Of a stretch of 15,496 nucleotides of DNA, positions 1 through 7,836 are shown piece after piece. A program made the position numbers and the translations under genes. The notes beneath the pieces were generated by a model. It ran no database searches, had not been told where the DNA came from, and was given only the letters and a program-made list of their open reading frames with translations. Location: the NCBI GenBank assembly GCA_938049795.1, contig CALLCD010000193.1, positions 1 to 15,496 on the forward strand, read 5' to 3'. Each line of letters opens with the position of its first letter. Within the stretch, counting starts at the first letter, position 1. Source of the DNA: an uncultured Hyphomonadaceae bacterium. Lineage in GTDB: Bacteria > Pseudomonadota > Alphaproteobacteria > Caulobacterales > Hyphomonadaceae.

Positions 1-749
1 AACGAAAACAACAGCGCCATCGTCCGGATCATAATATCCCGATTGGCCGTAAACAGACGAAACAGCTTCTCCCTGTCCCAAAGCCGCCCCCGGTCTGCCG
101 CAGCCCCGCGCACCAGAAACAGCCCGAACCCCAGCGCAAACCATTCCGCAATCGCCGTCCCGAGCCCAATCCCCGCAGGCCCAAGATCCAGCACCGCAAC
201 AAAGTACACATCCAGCCCCGCATTGATCCCATTCATCACGATCTGCAAAGCCAGAAGCGCCCGCGTCCGCCCTGTCCCCAGCAGCCAGCCGGAAATCCCG
301 TAACTCATGAGCAGGGCAGGCGCGCCCCAAATCCGCGCATCAAAATAAGCCCGCCCCAGCGTCTCCACATCCGCATCTGCCGTAAACAGAGCAAAAGCCG
401 CCCCCTCAAGCAAAGGCCCCGTGACAAACAGCACCAGCCCCAATCCCGCCCCAAGCAGAACTGCGCGCCACAAGACCGCCCGCATTTCGGAAAGCTCACC
501 CGCGCCGCGCGCCTGCGCCGTCAGCCCCGTCGTGGACATGCGCAAAAAGCCAAAGCCCCAATAGATAAACCCGAACGCCACCGCCGCAATCGCCACCGCC
601 GCCAGATCCGTCTTGTCGCCAAACCGGCCCATCGCAGCCGTGTCCACAATGCCCGTCATAGCGATGGCCGCTTGCGACAGGATCACCGGCCAGACAAGCG
701 CCAGCACCCCGCGGCGGCTCAGCGGCGCAGGTGTCGCGGGCAGGGTCAT
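1..749 (-). CDS. dinF: MATE family efflux transporter, DinF subfamily (3' end cut by window edge)
   Basis: The frame is open from an ATG at 749 to the window edge, giving the first 249 residues of a protein that is usually about 440 long. I translated it by hand. Hydrophobic helices alternate with short loops. MATE/DinF hallmarks are visible: GIVDTAAMGRFG near residue 33, FLRMSTTGLTAQARG near residue 69, YFDARIWGAPALL near 130, and NGINAGLDVYFV and NRDIMIRT further on. Members are inner-membrane Na+ or H+ antiporters that export cationic drugs or metabolites; the substrate here cannot be told. The ATG lies 12 nt after the prs stop, so the gene is probably the last or a late member of the lgt-midA-pgeF-prs operon. 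The family assignment is firm. The dinF symbol is by subfamily resemblance only. Confidence 0.9.
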   Translation of the reverse strand, partial: MTLPATPAPLSRRGVLALVWPVILSQAAIAMTGIVDTAAMGRFGDKTDLAAVAIAAVAFGFIYWGFGFLRMSTTGLTAQARGAGELSEMRAVLWRAVLLGAGLGLVLFVTGPLLEGAAFALFTADADVETLGRAYFDARIWGAPALLMSYGISGWLLGTGRTRALLALQIVMNGINAGLDVYFVAVLDLGPAGIGLGTAIAEWFALGFGLFLVRGAAADRGRLWDREKLFRLFTANRDIMIRTMALLFS

Positions 750-761
750 AAGCGGAGGGCC

Positions 762-1706
762 CTAATCAAACAGTTTCGAAACGCTCTCTTCATTCGCAAT
801 CCGCCGGATCGCCTCGCCCAGCAGCGGCGCGACAGGCAGCACACGGAGCGATTTTGACTTGGCATCTTCGTCGCGCGGCTGGATCGTGTCGCAAATGACA
901 AGCTCGTCGAGCACCGATTCCTCGATCCGCTTGACCGCGCGCTTATTGTCTTTGGGTGAAAGCACCCCATGTGTGACATAGGCCGACACGGCGGTCGCGC
1001 CCTTGTCCTTAAGCGCCGCCGCAGCATTGCAGAGCGTGCCGCCACTGTCGCACATATCGTCGATCATAATGCAGCGGCGATCTTTGACATCGCCAATAAT
1101 GTTCATCACTTCGGACTTGCCCGCTTCGGGCCGTCTCTTGTCCACAATCGCAAGATCACACCCGAGCCGCTTGGCCAGTCCCCGCGCGCGCACCACGCCG
1201 CCAACATCCGGCGAGACCACCATCAGCTTCTCGCCATTATACCGGTCGCGAATGTCTTTCAGGATCACCGGTCCTGCGACCATATTGTCGGTCGGAATAT
1301 CGAAAAAGCCCTGTATCTGTCCGGCGTGCAGATCCATGGTCAACACACGGTCAGCGCCCGCCGTACAGATCAGATTGGCGACAAGCTTGGCCGAGATCGG
1401 CGTCCGGCCATCGGTCTTGCGGTCCTGTCTGGCATAGCCGAAATAGGGGATCACAGCGGTAATCCGTCGGGCCGAAGCGCGGCGCAGCGCATCCATACAG
1501 ATCAGCAATTCCATCAGATTGTCATTAGCCGGATAGCTGGTCGACTGGATCACGAACACGTCTTCGCCGCGCACATTCTCGTTGATCCGCACGAACACTT
1601 CATTGTCGGCAAAATTCTTCACTTCCGCATCGGTCAGCGGCGCGTCGAGATAGTCTGCGATATTTGCTGCCAAGGGGCGGTTCGCGTTGCAGGAAAGCAA
1701 TTTCAT
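762..1706 (-). CDS. prs: Ribose-phosphate pyrophosphokinase (PRPP synthetase)
   Basis: Makes 5-phosphoribosyl-1-pyrophosphate from ribose-5-phosphate and ATP in the cytoplasm, feeding purine, pyrimidine, histidine, tryptophan and NAD synthesis. The 314-residue length is normal for the family. Visible motifs are FADNEVFVRINENVRG near residue 32, RQDRK at 93-97 (ATP binding), the metal-binding MDLHAGQIQGFFD with H127, the flexible catalytic loop DKRRP at 189-193, and the PRPP-binding loop IDDMCDSGGT at 215-224. I chose the ATG at 1706 because the family begins MKLLS.N.NRPLA; an in-frame ATG at 1736 would add ten unconserved residues and has no better ribosome site. A 91-nt gap separates it from pgeF upstream, enough for its own promoter, though I could not pick one out. 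The MATE gene follows 12 nt after the stop. Confidence 0.97.
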   Translation of the reverse strand: MKLLSCNANRPLAANIADYLDAPLTDAEVKNFADNEVFVRINENVRGEDVFVIQSTSYPANDNLMELLICMDALRRASARRITAVIPYFGYARQDRKTDGRTPISAKLVANLICTAGADRVLTMDLHAGQIQGFFDIPTDNMVAGPVILKDIRDRYNGEKLMVVSPDVGGVVRARGLAKRLGCDLAIVDKRRPEAGKSEVMNIIGDVKDRRCIMIDDMCDSGGTLCNAAAALKDKGATAVSAYVTHGVLSPKDNKRAVKRIEESVLDELVICDTIQPRDEDAKSKSLRVLPVAPLLGEAIRRIANEESVSKLFD

Positions 1707-1797
1707 TGTGTCTGGTCCCAAGCCTTCATCCATCATCTGTCACGCTTCTGTAACAAAGCGGCATCGGGCGCAACGGTCGGCGGCGAGATTCGTGCAG

Positions 1798-2601
1798 CTA
1801 TTCCGGTTTCAGCATAATCACTGAGGCATTTCTGCCATAGTCGGCGAGCCCTTGATGATTGCGCCGCCGGTTCGAAAAATACTGATTCGTGAGCGCGCAC
1901 GTATCATGAGCGATCACATCAATGCGCGACAATCCCGCCCGCACAAGCTGGGCATGGACAAAGCCCTGAATGTCAAACTGGTGCCGGTCCGCCTGTCCCT
2001 TGGCAAAGAAACGGTCCGATGCAGAACTGTAGGATAAAAACGTCTCGCGAAATTCCGGCCCCACTTCATAAGAGGCCTGCCCGATACACGGCCCGATCGC
2101 CGCGCTGATTTGCGAGCGGTCCGCGCCAAGCTCTTCCATCGCGTCCACCGTGTTCGAACCAATGCCGCCAATCGCGCCTTTCCAGCCAGAATGCGCCGCG
2201 CCGATGACGCCCGCTTTTTCGTCCGCAAACAGGATCGGAACACAGTCCGCCGTCAGAATGGCGAGCGCCAGTCCGGCCGTTTTCGTCACCATCGCATCTG
2301 CCGAGAGGCTCAATCGCTGTTCTGAGCCAGTTTCCGGGCCACCCAGCCGGGCCACTTTCGCCGAATGGTGCTGGTAGCAAGAGATCAGGTTTTCAGGGCT
2401 CGCCGCGCCAATCGCCGCAGCAATCCGGCCACGGTTCTCCGCCACCGCTTCGGGCTGATCCGCCGAGCCCGCGCCTGCATTCAAGCTTGTGTATAACCCT
2501 GTGGATACCCCACCTTGTGAGCCAAAAAATCCATGCGAAATCATGGACATATGCGCAAGACTGGGCGCGGTGGTGGAGGGCGGTGTCAGGTCCGAAGTCA
2601 T
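1798..2601 (-). CDS. pgeF: Peptidoglycan editing factor PgeF (YfiH/laccase-domain, DUF152 family)
   Basis: Family members such as E. coli YfiH act in the cytoplasm to remove wrongly incorporated residues from UDP-MurNAc peptide precursors; other homologues are reported as purine nucleoside phosphorylases or polyphenol oxidases. The protein has 267 residues. The N-terminal signature HGFFGSQGGVSTGLY starts near residue 23, followed by the SLNAG segment. The three zinc-ligand positions are visible as H79 in QHHSAKV, C120 in LTADCVPIL and H137 in AAHSGWKG. GPCIG and the C-terminal DTCALTNQYFSNRRR are also typical. The ATG at 2601 sits 3 nt after the midA stop, which suggests coupled translation. 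Met18 or Met20, just before the conserved HGFF, are possible later starts. Confidence 0.93.
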   Translation of the reverse strand: MTSDLTPPSTTAPSLAHMSMISHGFFGSQGGVSTGLYTSLNAGAGSADQPEAVAENRGRIAAAIGAASPENLISCYQHHSAKVARLGGPETGSEQRLSLSADAMVTKTAGLALAILTADCVPILFADEKAGVIGAAHSGWKGAIGGIGSNTVDAMEELGADRSQISAAIGPCIGQASYEVGPEFRETFLSYSSASDRFFAKGQADRHQFDIQGFVHAQLVRAGLSRIDVIAHDTCALTNQYFSNRRRNHQGLADYGRNASVIMLKPE

Positions 2602-2604
2602 GTC

Positions 2605-3672
2605 TTACGCTTTGCCAAATCCTGCTGGTGCAGGCAAGCCGTTTGAAGACAGACAAATCACTTTAAACCGCGTCCCCATCCCGTCCGGCGCAACCAGTTT
2701 CTGCGCCTCTTCGAAAAGCGCCTTTGATCTGTCTTTATTGTTTTTTATCAGTGCATTAAGTCGATCCTGCAAGCCAAGCGCACCAAGAAAACCGCCTTGC
2801 GAAACCGGGCCGTGGACCGCCAATCCGGCCGCCGCACCAAGCTTTGAAAACCGGCCAAAATCCACATCGACAGTCAGATCCGCCGTGCCGGGGTCGGCGA
2901 ACGGATGGATCTGCACACCGTCCTTGTAGGCGCGCAATGTGTCCGCTGGCGTGCCGGTTTCGGGACCATAATCAATGAACAGAGCATAGAACGCTTCGCC
3001 GCGACGTGCGCGTTCGGCCAGCGTCGCAACCAGACCATCGAGGCCAGGCTGGATCTCCACTTCGCCAGAGCGCGACACCGGAGGAATGGCAGCCGCGTCT
3101 TCGGCGGGCAAGTCCGAGCGGTCAATGCCAAAGGCCAGCGCGCCCGCTGCGTCCAATCCCACAACCCGCTCGCGCCAGACCTCACCCTCACGGACAAATT
3201 GGCGCGCGGGAAGACAGTCGAGAAACTCATTTGCAATCAATATGGTCGGCCCGCCGGGAAGCGCCTCGAGCCGCTCGATAAACCGGACCGGATACCCCGC
3301 CAGCGCCTCCGCTTGTATCCGCCGCAGCTCCGCGCTCGCCTCGATGAGAAGAAGTCCCAACGTCTCCATAGGAAGAAACCGCGCCGCCACCCGCAAAGCA
3401 TCGGCCATCAGCGTGCCACGTCCGCCGCCAATTTCCACCAAATTGAACGCGTCAGGCCGTCCAAGCGCGCGCCATTGCGCCACAATCCAGAGCCCTAAAA
3501 GCTCGCCAAACATCTGACTGGTCTCAGGGGCCGTGATAAAGTCCCGCCCAAGCCCCGCACCATTGGCATAATAGCCATCCTGCGGATCATGCAGACAGGT
3601 TTGCATAAAGGCCGAGACGGGCATCGGTCCATCCATACGGATCTGTCGGATCAGACGGTCTTTCAGCGACAT
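2605..3672 (-). CDS. midA: Class I SAM-dependent methyltransferase, MidA/NDUFAF7 family (DUF185)
   Basis: This 355-residue protein belongs to the family of eukaryotic NDUFAF7, which dimethylates an arginine of the 49-kDa complex I subunit during assembly. A matching role on NuoD in this bacterium is inferred. Visible features are the N-terminal MPVSAFMQTCLHDPQDGYY near residue 17, followed by GRDFITAPETSQMFGELLG, which is diagnostic for the family. The SAM-binding loop is EIGGGRGTLMAD at 80-91, a slight variant of the usual E.GPGRGTLM. LLIEASAELRRIQ near 108 is the motif II region and IANEFLDCLPARQFV near 146 is the conserved NEF.D.LP segment. It lies between lgt (6 nt upstream) and pgeF (3 nt downstream), the usual alphaproteobacterial order. 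Confidence 0.93.
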   Translation of the reverse strand: MSLKDRLIRQIRMDGPMPVSAFMQTCLHDPQDGYYANGAGLGRDFITAPETSQMFGELLGLWIVAQWRALGRPDAFNLVEIGGGRGTLMADALRVAARFLPMETLGLLLIEASAELRRIQAEALAGYPVRFIERLEALPGGPTILIANEFLDCLPARQFVREGEVWRERVVGLDAAGALAFGIDRSDLPAEDAAAIPPVSRSGEVEIQPGLDGLVATLAERARRGEAFYALFIDYGPETGTPADTLRAYKDGVQIHPFADPGTADLTVDVDFGRFSKLGAAAGLAVHGPVSQGGFLGALGLQDRLNALIKNNKDRSKALFEEAQKLVAPDGMGTRFKVICLSSNGLPAPAGFGKA

Positions 3673-3678
3673 ATCAAC

Positions 3679-4602
3679 CTATTTTACCGGCGCGCTCAAT
3701 GGTTTTTCGCGTGTCGAATACCAGATCAGAAATCCGCCAGCGAGCCACATGGGCGTTGAGAGGATCTGCCCCATCGTGATCCACTCGGGCAGGAAGTCGA
3801 TATGCCCGTCAGGTTCCCGAAAAAACTCGGAAATTGAACGCCCTAGGCCGTAAAGGATGAAGAATAATCCGGTCGCCAGCCCCGGTTTTTTGAGCAAGCC
3901 AAACCGGAAAGCAAGCACGCCGAGAATGAGTGTTGGCAACAGGCCTTCGAGGATGCCTTCATAAATCTGGCTGGGGTGACGGGCGATCTCATTGCCCGTA
4001 TAAACCCACATCTTCTCCACCGCATCCCAAGCCGCCGGTGGTCCCGTATAATTCTGCGCAACACCTTCGGGAAACACCATGCCAAGCGGGCTGTCCGTCT
4101 GCCGTCCATACAGTTCCGCATTCATGAAATTGCCAAGCACCCTGACCGAAAAAATCGAGATCGGCGCAATCATCGCCCCCATATCCGCAAACGCCAGAAG
4201 CGGCACTTTGCGCATGCGCGACACAATCAAAATCACCAGACAAACGCCGATAAACCCGCCATGAAAGGACAGCCCGCCATCCCAAATTCTCAATAAACTC
4301 AACGGATCAGCCGCCACCGCCGCGCGCCCGTCGCCGGTTGAAAGCGTGTAGAACAATAAATAGCCAAGCCGTCCGCCAAGGATAATCCCGATCAGCGACC
4401 AAGTGAAAATATCGTCCATATCCTCTTTGCTGACAGGGCTTTTCGGCAAGCCATAAAGATGCGGCCGCTTCACCAGAAGACCCGCATAGCTGAACGAAAT
4501 AATCAGCCCCAAAATATAGGACACCGCATACCACCGCAGCGGAAACGAGCCGATGCTGAACAAATACGGGCTAAATTCAGGGAACTTGAGTGCGGCAAAC
4601 AT
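3679..4602 (-). CDS. lgt: Phosphatidylglycerol--prolipoprotein diacylglyceryl transferase
   Basis: An inner-membrane enzyme that moves diacylglycerol from phosphatidylglycerol onto the lipobox cysteine of prolipoproteins, the first step of lipoprotein maturation. The ATG at 4602 gives 307 residues starting MFAALKFPEFSPYLFSIG, matching the family start; an upstream ATG at 4641 would add 13 charged residues and is less likely. Visible motifs are LRWYAVSYILG at 22-32, ILGGRLGYLLFY near 74, DGGLSFHGGFIG with H114, ELYGR at 163-167 and GRSISEFFREPDGH near the C-terminus, holding the Arg/Glu pair equivalent to E. coli R239/E243. Oddly, the R143-x-x-N146 spacing of E. coli is R154-x-x-x-N158 here, with Val at the usual Arg place (see findings). 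The M13 peptidase at the end of this window is a likely client. First gene of the minus-strand operon, divergent from ubiK with 79 bp between the starts. Confidence 0.96.
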   Translation of the reverse strand: MFAALKFPEFSPYLFSIGSFPLRWYAVSYILGLIISFSYAGLLVKRPHLYGLPKSPVSKEDMDDIFTWSLIGIILGGRLGYLLFYTLSTGDGRAAVAADPLSLLRIWDGGLSFHGGFIGVCLVILIVSRMRKVPLLAFADMGAMIAPISIFSVRVLGNFMNAELYGRQTDSPLGMVFPEGVAQNYTGPPAAWDAVEKMWVYTGNEIARHPSQIYEGILEGLLPTLILGVLAFRFGLLKKPGLATGLFFILYGLGRSISEFFREPDGHIDFLPEWITMGQILSTPMWLAGGFLIWYSTREKPLSAPVK

Positions 4603-4667
4603 GTCGATTTCGATCTTTTCTCTTCGGTGGTTGCAGACCATCTGTTAGGTGAGGTCTGACCGTTTTC

Positions 4668-4674
4668 AAAGGAG
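4668..4674 (+). promoter_or_regulatory. Ribosome binding site deciding the ubiK start
   Basis: AAAGGAG stands 7 nt before the ATG at 4682. It favours that ATG over the in-frame ATG at 4649, which would add eleven residues that do not resemble the family. Confidence 0.8.
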
Positions 4675-4681
4675 TACGCTC

Positions 4682-4921
4682 ATGACGAAGCAAAATCCAC
4701 TACTTGATGATCTTGCGGGCCTAATGACCGGCGCTATGGGGGCCGCGCGCACCGTCGGCGAGGAGGCGCGCACCGCCATGCAGAGCCAGGCCGCACGCCT
4801 TGTTGCCGATATGGATCTGGTAAACCGCGAAGAGTTCGAAACATTGAAGCAGATGCTACAAGCCGCGCTCGAACGGATCGAGGTGCTCGAAGGCGAAATT
4901 GAGGCCTTAAAGCGCGATTAA
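4682..4921 (+). CDS. ubiK: Accessory factor UbiK family protein (BMFP, DUF526)
   Basis: A 79-residue protein of the BMFP family. E. coli UbiK works with UbiJ to support aerobic ubiquinone synthesis, and a Brucella homologue is described as membrane-fusogenic in vitro. The N-terminal half (residues 5-40) is an amphipathic, Ala-rich helix of the family type, with LLDDLAGLMTGAMGAA. The C-terminal half contains DLVNREEFETLKQMLQAALE and a coiled coil ending LEGEIEALKRD, giving the usual trimeric coiled-coil architecture. A strong Shine-Dalgarno site lies 7 nt upstream. It is divergent from lgt, an arrangement common in alphaproteobacteria. lysK follows 60 nt downstream on the same strand and may be co-transcribed. 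UbiJ-type partners are not visible in this window. Confidence 0.9.
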   Translation: MTKQNPLLDDLAGLMTGAMGAARTVGEEARTAMQSQAARLVADMDLVNREEFETLKQMLQAALERIEVLEGEIEALKRD

Positions 4922-4981
4922 GCCCGTTTTCGACCCGTTTCCCTGTTCTGCACACCGATCTCATACACCGAGCCTTACACA

Positions 4982-6577
4982 ATGACCGACACAATTCTCC
5001 ATGCCCAGAAAGCCAAAGCCTGGCCGTTCGAACAGGCGCGCGCCATCCTCAAACGCCGTGACCAGATGCAAAAAGCCGGACGTGGCGGCACGGGCCCCGT
5101 CGTGTTTGAAACCGGCTACGGCCCCTCCGGCCTGCCGCACATCGGCACATTCGGCGAAGTCGTGCGCACAACGATGGTGCGCCAAGCCTTCATCGCGCTA
5201 ACCGATGGCGAGGTCGAAACGCGGCTGATTTGCGTCTCCGATGATATGGACGGCATGCGCAAAGTGCCGCCAACCGTGCCCGATCCTGAAAAACTCGAAC
5301 CCTTCCTGCAAAGGCCGCTGACCGCCGTACCCGACCCGTTCGGCACGCATGAAAGCTATGGCCACCATATGAATGCGCGGCTGCGGGCCTTCCTCGACAG
5401 GTTCGGCTTTGACTATGAGTTCGCCTCCGCCACCGAGCTTTACCGCAATGGCACCTATGATCCAATGCTCCAGCGAGCTCTTGAAAAATATCAAGAAATT
5501 ATGGACGTCATGCTCCCCACTCTCGGTGAGGAACGCCGCGCGACCTATTCGCCTTTCCTGCCCATCTCCCCCAAATCCGGACGCGTGCTCTATGTGCCAA
5601 TGACTTCAATTGATACGGGCGCAGGCACGGTCACTTTCGCCGATGAAGACGGGACCGAGACCGAACTGCCGGTGACAGGCGGGGCGGTCAAACTGCAATG
5701 GAAGCCCGATTTCGGCATGCGCTGGGCCGCGCTCGATATTGATTTTGAAATGTTCGGCAAAGACCATCAGGACAATGCGCCGATCTATTCAAAAATCTGC
5801 TCCATCCTCGGCAATCGCCCGCCGCAGCAATATGTCTATGAACTGTTTCTCGACGAGCATGGCCAGAAAATATCAAAGTCCAAGGGCAATGGCATCAGCG
5901 TCGACGAATGGCTGAAATACGCTCCGCAGGAAAGCCTGTCCCTGTTCCAGTTCCAGAAGCCGCGCACAGCGAAGAAGCTCTATTTCGATGTCATCCCGAA
6001 AGCGGTCGATGAATATCTGACCTTCCTCGACAAATTTCACGCCGAAGACACCGCCAAACGCTTGGCCAACCCCGTCTGGCACATTCACAATGGCCAGCCG
6101 CCAGGGTGGTCCTCGCCCGTCAGCTTTGCTTTGCTGCTCAATCTCGTCAGCGCCGCAAATGCCGAAACGAAAGATCAGCTCTGGGGCTTTATCACCCGCT
6201 ACGCCCCCGAGGCGAGCGCGGACAGCCACCCGCTGACCGACCAGCTTGCCGGTTATGCCATCGCCTATTACGAGGACTTCGTAAAACCGGCCAAAGTCTA
6301 CCGCGCGCCCGACGACAAAGAGCGCGCGGCGATGGAAGATCTGGCGCAACAGTTTGAGACCTATGACGGCGAGCGCACGGCCGAAGCCCTGCAAACGCTG
6401 GTGTTTTCGGTCGGCAAAGCCCATGAATTTGAAAACCTGCGCGACTGGTTCAAGGCGCTTTATGAAGTCCTGCTGGGCCAGTCCCAAGGCCCGCGCTTTG
6501 GCGGCTTTGTCGCGCTTTATGGGGTGGACGAGACGGCAACGCTGATCGGTGAAGCTCTGGCGCGCGAGGGCGGGTAA
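4982..6577 (+). CDS. lysK: Lysine--tRNA ligase, class I (archaeal type)
   Basis: Charges tRNA-Lys with lysine in the cytoplasm. At 531 residues it is the class I enzyme (LysRS1), unrelated to the class II LysS of E. coli; class I is known from archaea, spirochaetes and most alphaproteobacteria. The Rossmann-fold signatures are visible: PSGLPHIG at 48-55 (the HIGH motif) and KISKS at 296-300 (the KMSKS motif). Between them lie KPDFGMRWAALDIDFEMFGK at 241-260 and DDMDGMRKVPPTVP near 88, both typical of the family. The C-terminal part is the helical anticodon-binding cage. I see no second LysRS in the window. The ATG at 4982 has no evident Shine-Dalgarno site; no alternative start gives a better match to the family. 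Confidence 0.96.
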   Translation: MTDTILHAQKAKAWPFEQARAILKRRDQMQKAGRGGTGPVVFETGYGPSGLPHIGTFGEVVRTTMVRQAFIALTDGEVETRLICVSDDMDGMRKVPPTVPDPEKLEPFLQRPLTAVPDPFGTHESYGHHMNARLRAFLDRFGFDYEFASATELYRNGTYDPMLQRALEKYQEIMDVMLPTLGEERRATYSPFLPISPKSGRVLYVPMTSIDTGAGTVTFADEDGTETELPVTGGAVKLQWKPDFGMRWAALDIDFEMFGKDHQDNAPIYSKICSILGNRPPQQYVYELFLDEHGQKISKSKGNGISVDEWLKYAPQESLSLFQFQKPRTAKKLYFDVIPKAVDEYLTFLDKFHAEDTAKRLANPVWHIHNGQPPGWSSPVSFALLLNLVSAANAETKDQLWGFITRYAPEASADSHPLTDQLAGYAIAYYEDFVKPAKVYRAPDDKERAAMEDLAQQFETYDGERTAEALQTLVFSVGKAHEFENLRDWFKALYEVLLGQSQGPRFGGFVALYGVDETATLIGEALAREGG

Positions 6578-6656
6578 ACCTGACGCTGTGTAAACGATAT
6601 GTGAATTTTGTCCGGCAGCCTGGTGCCTTGTGCTAATCTGCCGATCAATCTTCATG

Positions 6657-6662
6657 CGGGAG
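6657..6662 (+). promoter_or_regulatory. Ribosome binding site of the trypsin-like protease gene
   Basis: CGGGAG lies 7 nt before the ATG at 6670 and supports that start, which also yields a clean hydrophobic N-terminus. Confidence 0.65.
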
Positions 6663-6669
6663 TGTCAGA

Positions 6670-7698
6670 ATGCGATTTCTGTTCGTCACAGTGCCTTTGA
6701 TCCTGTTGGCCGCGCTTGGCGGAATTGTTGCAGACAGATGGGTGCCAACGCGAACCTTGATCGACACGGCCTATGAGCGGATCTCGCCCAAGCCCTTGCC
6801 GCCTGATCCGGGGTTTCCGTTTCAAACACCGCTTGAGCATTGGGGCAGTGATCCGCTCGCAAGCGACATATTGGCAACCTTTAGCGTGCGCAATTGTCTG
6901 GCGCTCGAGCCGGTCGAGGCGTCCGTGCGCGAAGGCTGGTACCAGAACTATGAAGGGCGCACAGGCTCGGCTACAGCGAACAGGCCGGATGTTTTCCCCG
7001 CGCTCGCAGATCACCCCGGGATTGTGAAACTGGAGCTTATCCATTCGCCAGCCGGATCAGATCGGTCCCATTGCGGCGCGACGCGTGTGTCCGAACACTG
7101 GTTTCTGACCGCCGCCCATTGTTTTGAAACCGAAGATGAGGGCCGCCGCGTGCCTGTTTATGGCGCGATGGTGCTGACCCCATCGCTCGACATACATTCG
7201 GCTGACAGCACGCTGATCCCGATCGAGCGGGCGCTGTGTCATGGCGCGCATGGCACGAGCCGGTATCGTTATCCCAATGATGTTGCCCTGTTCTATGTTG
7301 AGGAGGTTGCCGCCTTTGCGGATGTCCCGATTGCGCGGATCGAGGATGCGGGGCTACAATTGCCCGTCTCCAGTTTCGAGAATGCGTATCTTTCGGCATG
7401 GGGAATAAATGGCAAATCGCGCTATTTTCAAGGCGGTCCGGTACAGGTCGCCGAGATTGGCGAAGCGGTGCTGGTGAGCAAACGTATTGGAGAGGTCGGA
7501 CCGGATGTGGGGGACAGTGGCTCGCCGCTTTATGTCGATTTTGGCAAGGGCCCGATTGTAGTCGGCATCTTGTCGCAAGTCACCCGCGCTGAAGCGACCG
7601 AGGATGATACGGCCGTGTTCGTGCGGGCCAAAGCGGTGCGCGCCTGGGTCGACCGGACGATGGCGATTTGCGAGCAATCGGGACACTATGTCTGCTAG
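6670..7698 (+). CDS. Membrane-anchored or secreted trypsin-like serine protease (S1 family)
   Basis: A 342-residue protein with a hydrophobic segment at residues 4-21 (signal peptide or signal anchor; no clear cleavage site), so the catalytic part should be periplasmic or outside. About 95 residues of proline-rich, family-unassigned sequence follow before the protease domain. The catalytic triad is visible: H150 in FLTAAHCF, D204 in YPNDVALFY and S283 in GDSGSPLYV. C135 and C151 flank the His as in trypsin and probably form the Cys42-Cys58 disulfide. The cysteine that usually precedes GDSG is absent, and GDSGSP replaces GDSGGP. Substrate specificity cannot be told. It is 92 nt downstream of lysK with no clear terminator between them, although an extended -10-like TGCTAATCT lies shortly before the ribosome site. 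Confidence 0.88.
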   Translation: MRFLFVTVPLILLAALGGIVADRWVPTRTLIDTAYERISPKPLPPDPGFPFQTPLEHWGSDPLASDILATFSVRNCLALEPVEASVREGWYQNYEGRTGSATANRPDVFPALADHPGIVKLELIHSPAGSDRSHCGATRVSEHWFLTAAHCFETEDEGRRVPVYGAMVLTPSLDIHSADSTLIPIERALCHGAHGTSRYRYPNDVALFYVEEVAAFADVPIARIEDAGLQLPVSSFENAYLSAWGINGKSRYFQGGPVQVAEIGEAVLVSKRIGEVGPDVGDSGSPLYVDFGKGPIVVGILSQVTRAEATEDDTAVFVRAKAVRAWVDRTMAICEQSGHYVC

Positions 7699-7824
7699 TG
7701 CGAGCGCACGGGTCTAGCAAGGCTATGATGTCGCACGCATAAGTCTCAGATTTAAGGCAAGTATTGCTTCCCTCTGCCGCACAAATCGGTAAACTAGGCA
7801 AAATATACCTGAATATGGTTGCTT

Positions 7825-7832
7825 AGGGGAGG
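7825..7832 (+). promoter_or_regulatory. Ribosome binding site deciding the GTG start of the Lrp-type regulator
   Basis: AGGGGAGG precedes GTG 7837 by 4 nt. The site overlaps the upstream in-frame TTG at 7819, which would otherwise encode MLRGGR and has no ribosome site of its own, so GTG is preferred. Confidence 0.7.
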
Positions 7833-7836
7833 CCGC

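Noticed and set aside
969..1817. Long open frame of 282 codons on the plus strand opposite prs
   Set aside because: It is the complement of a strongly conserved prs gene; composition (many His, Arg, Ile) is that of an antisense shadow, and there is no ribosome site.
4603..4681. Divergent promoters between lgt and ubiK
   Set aside because: A promoter is expected in these 79 bp, but I found no -10/-35 pair that stands out on either strand.
5873..6655. 260-codon open frame on the minus strand opposite lysK
   Set aside because: It overlaps the class I LysRS coding region including the KISKS motif and has no family features of its own.
7694..7718. GCTAG/CTAGC hairpin with inner TGCG/CGCA at the protease stop codon as a terminator
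   Set aside because: The outer and inner stems are only 5 and 4 bp and there is no T-run after them.
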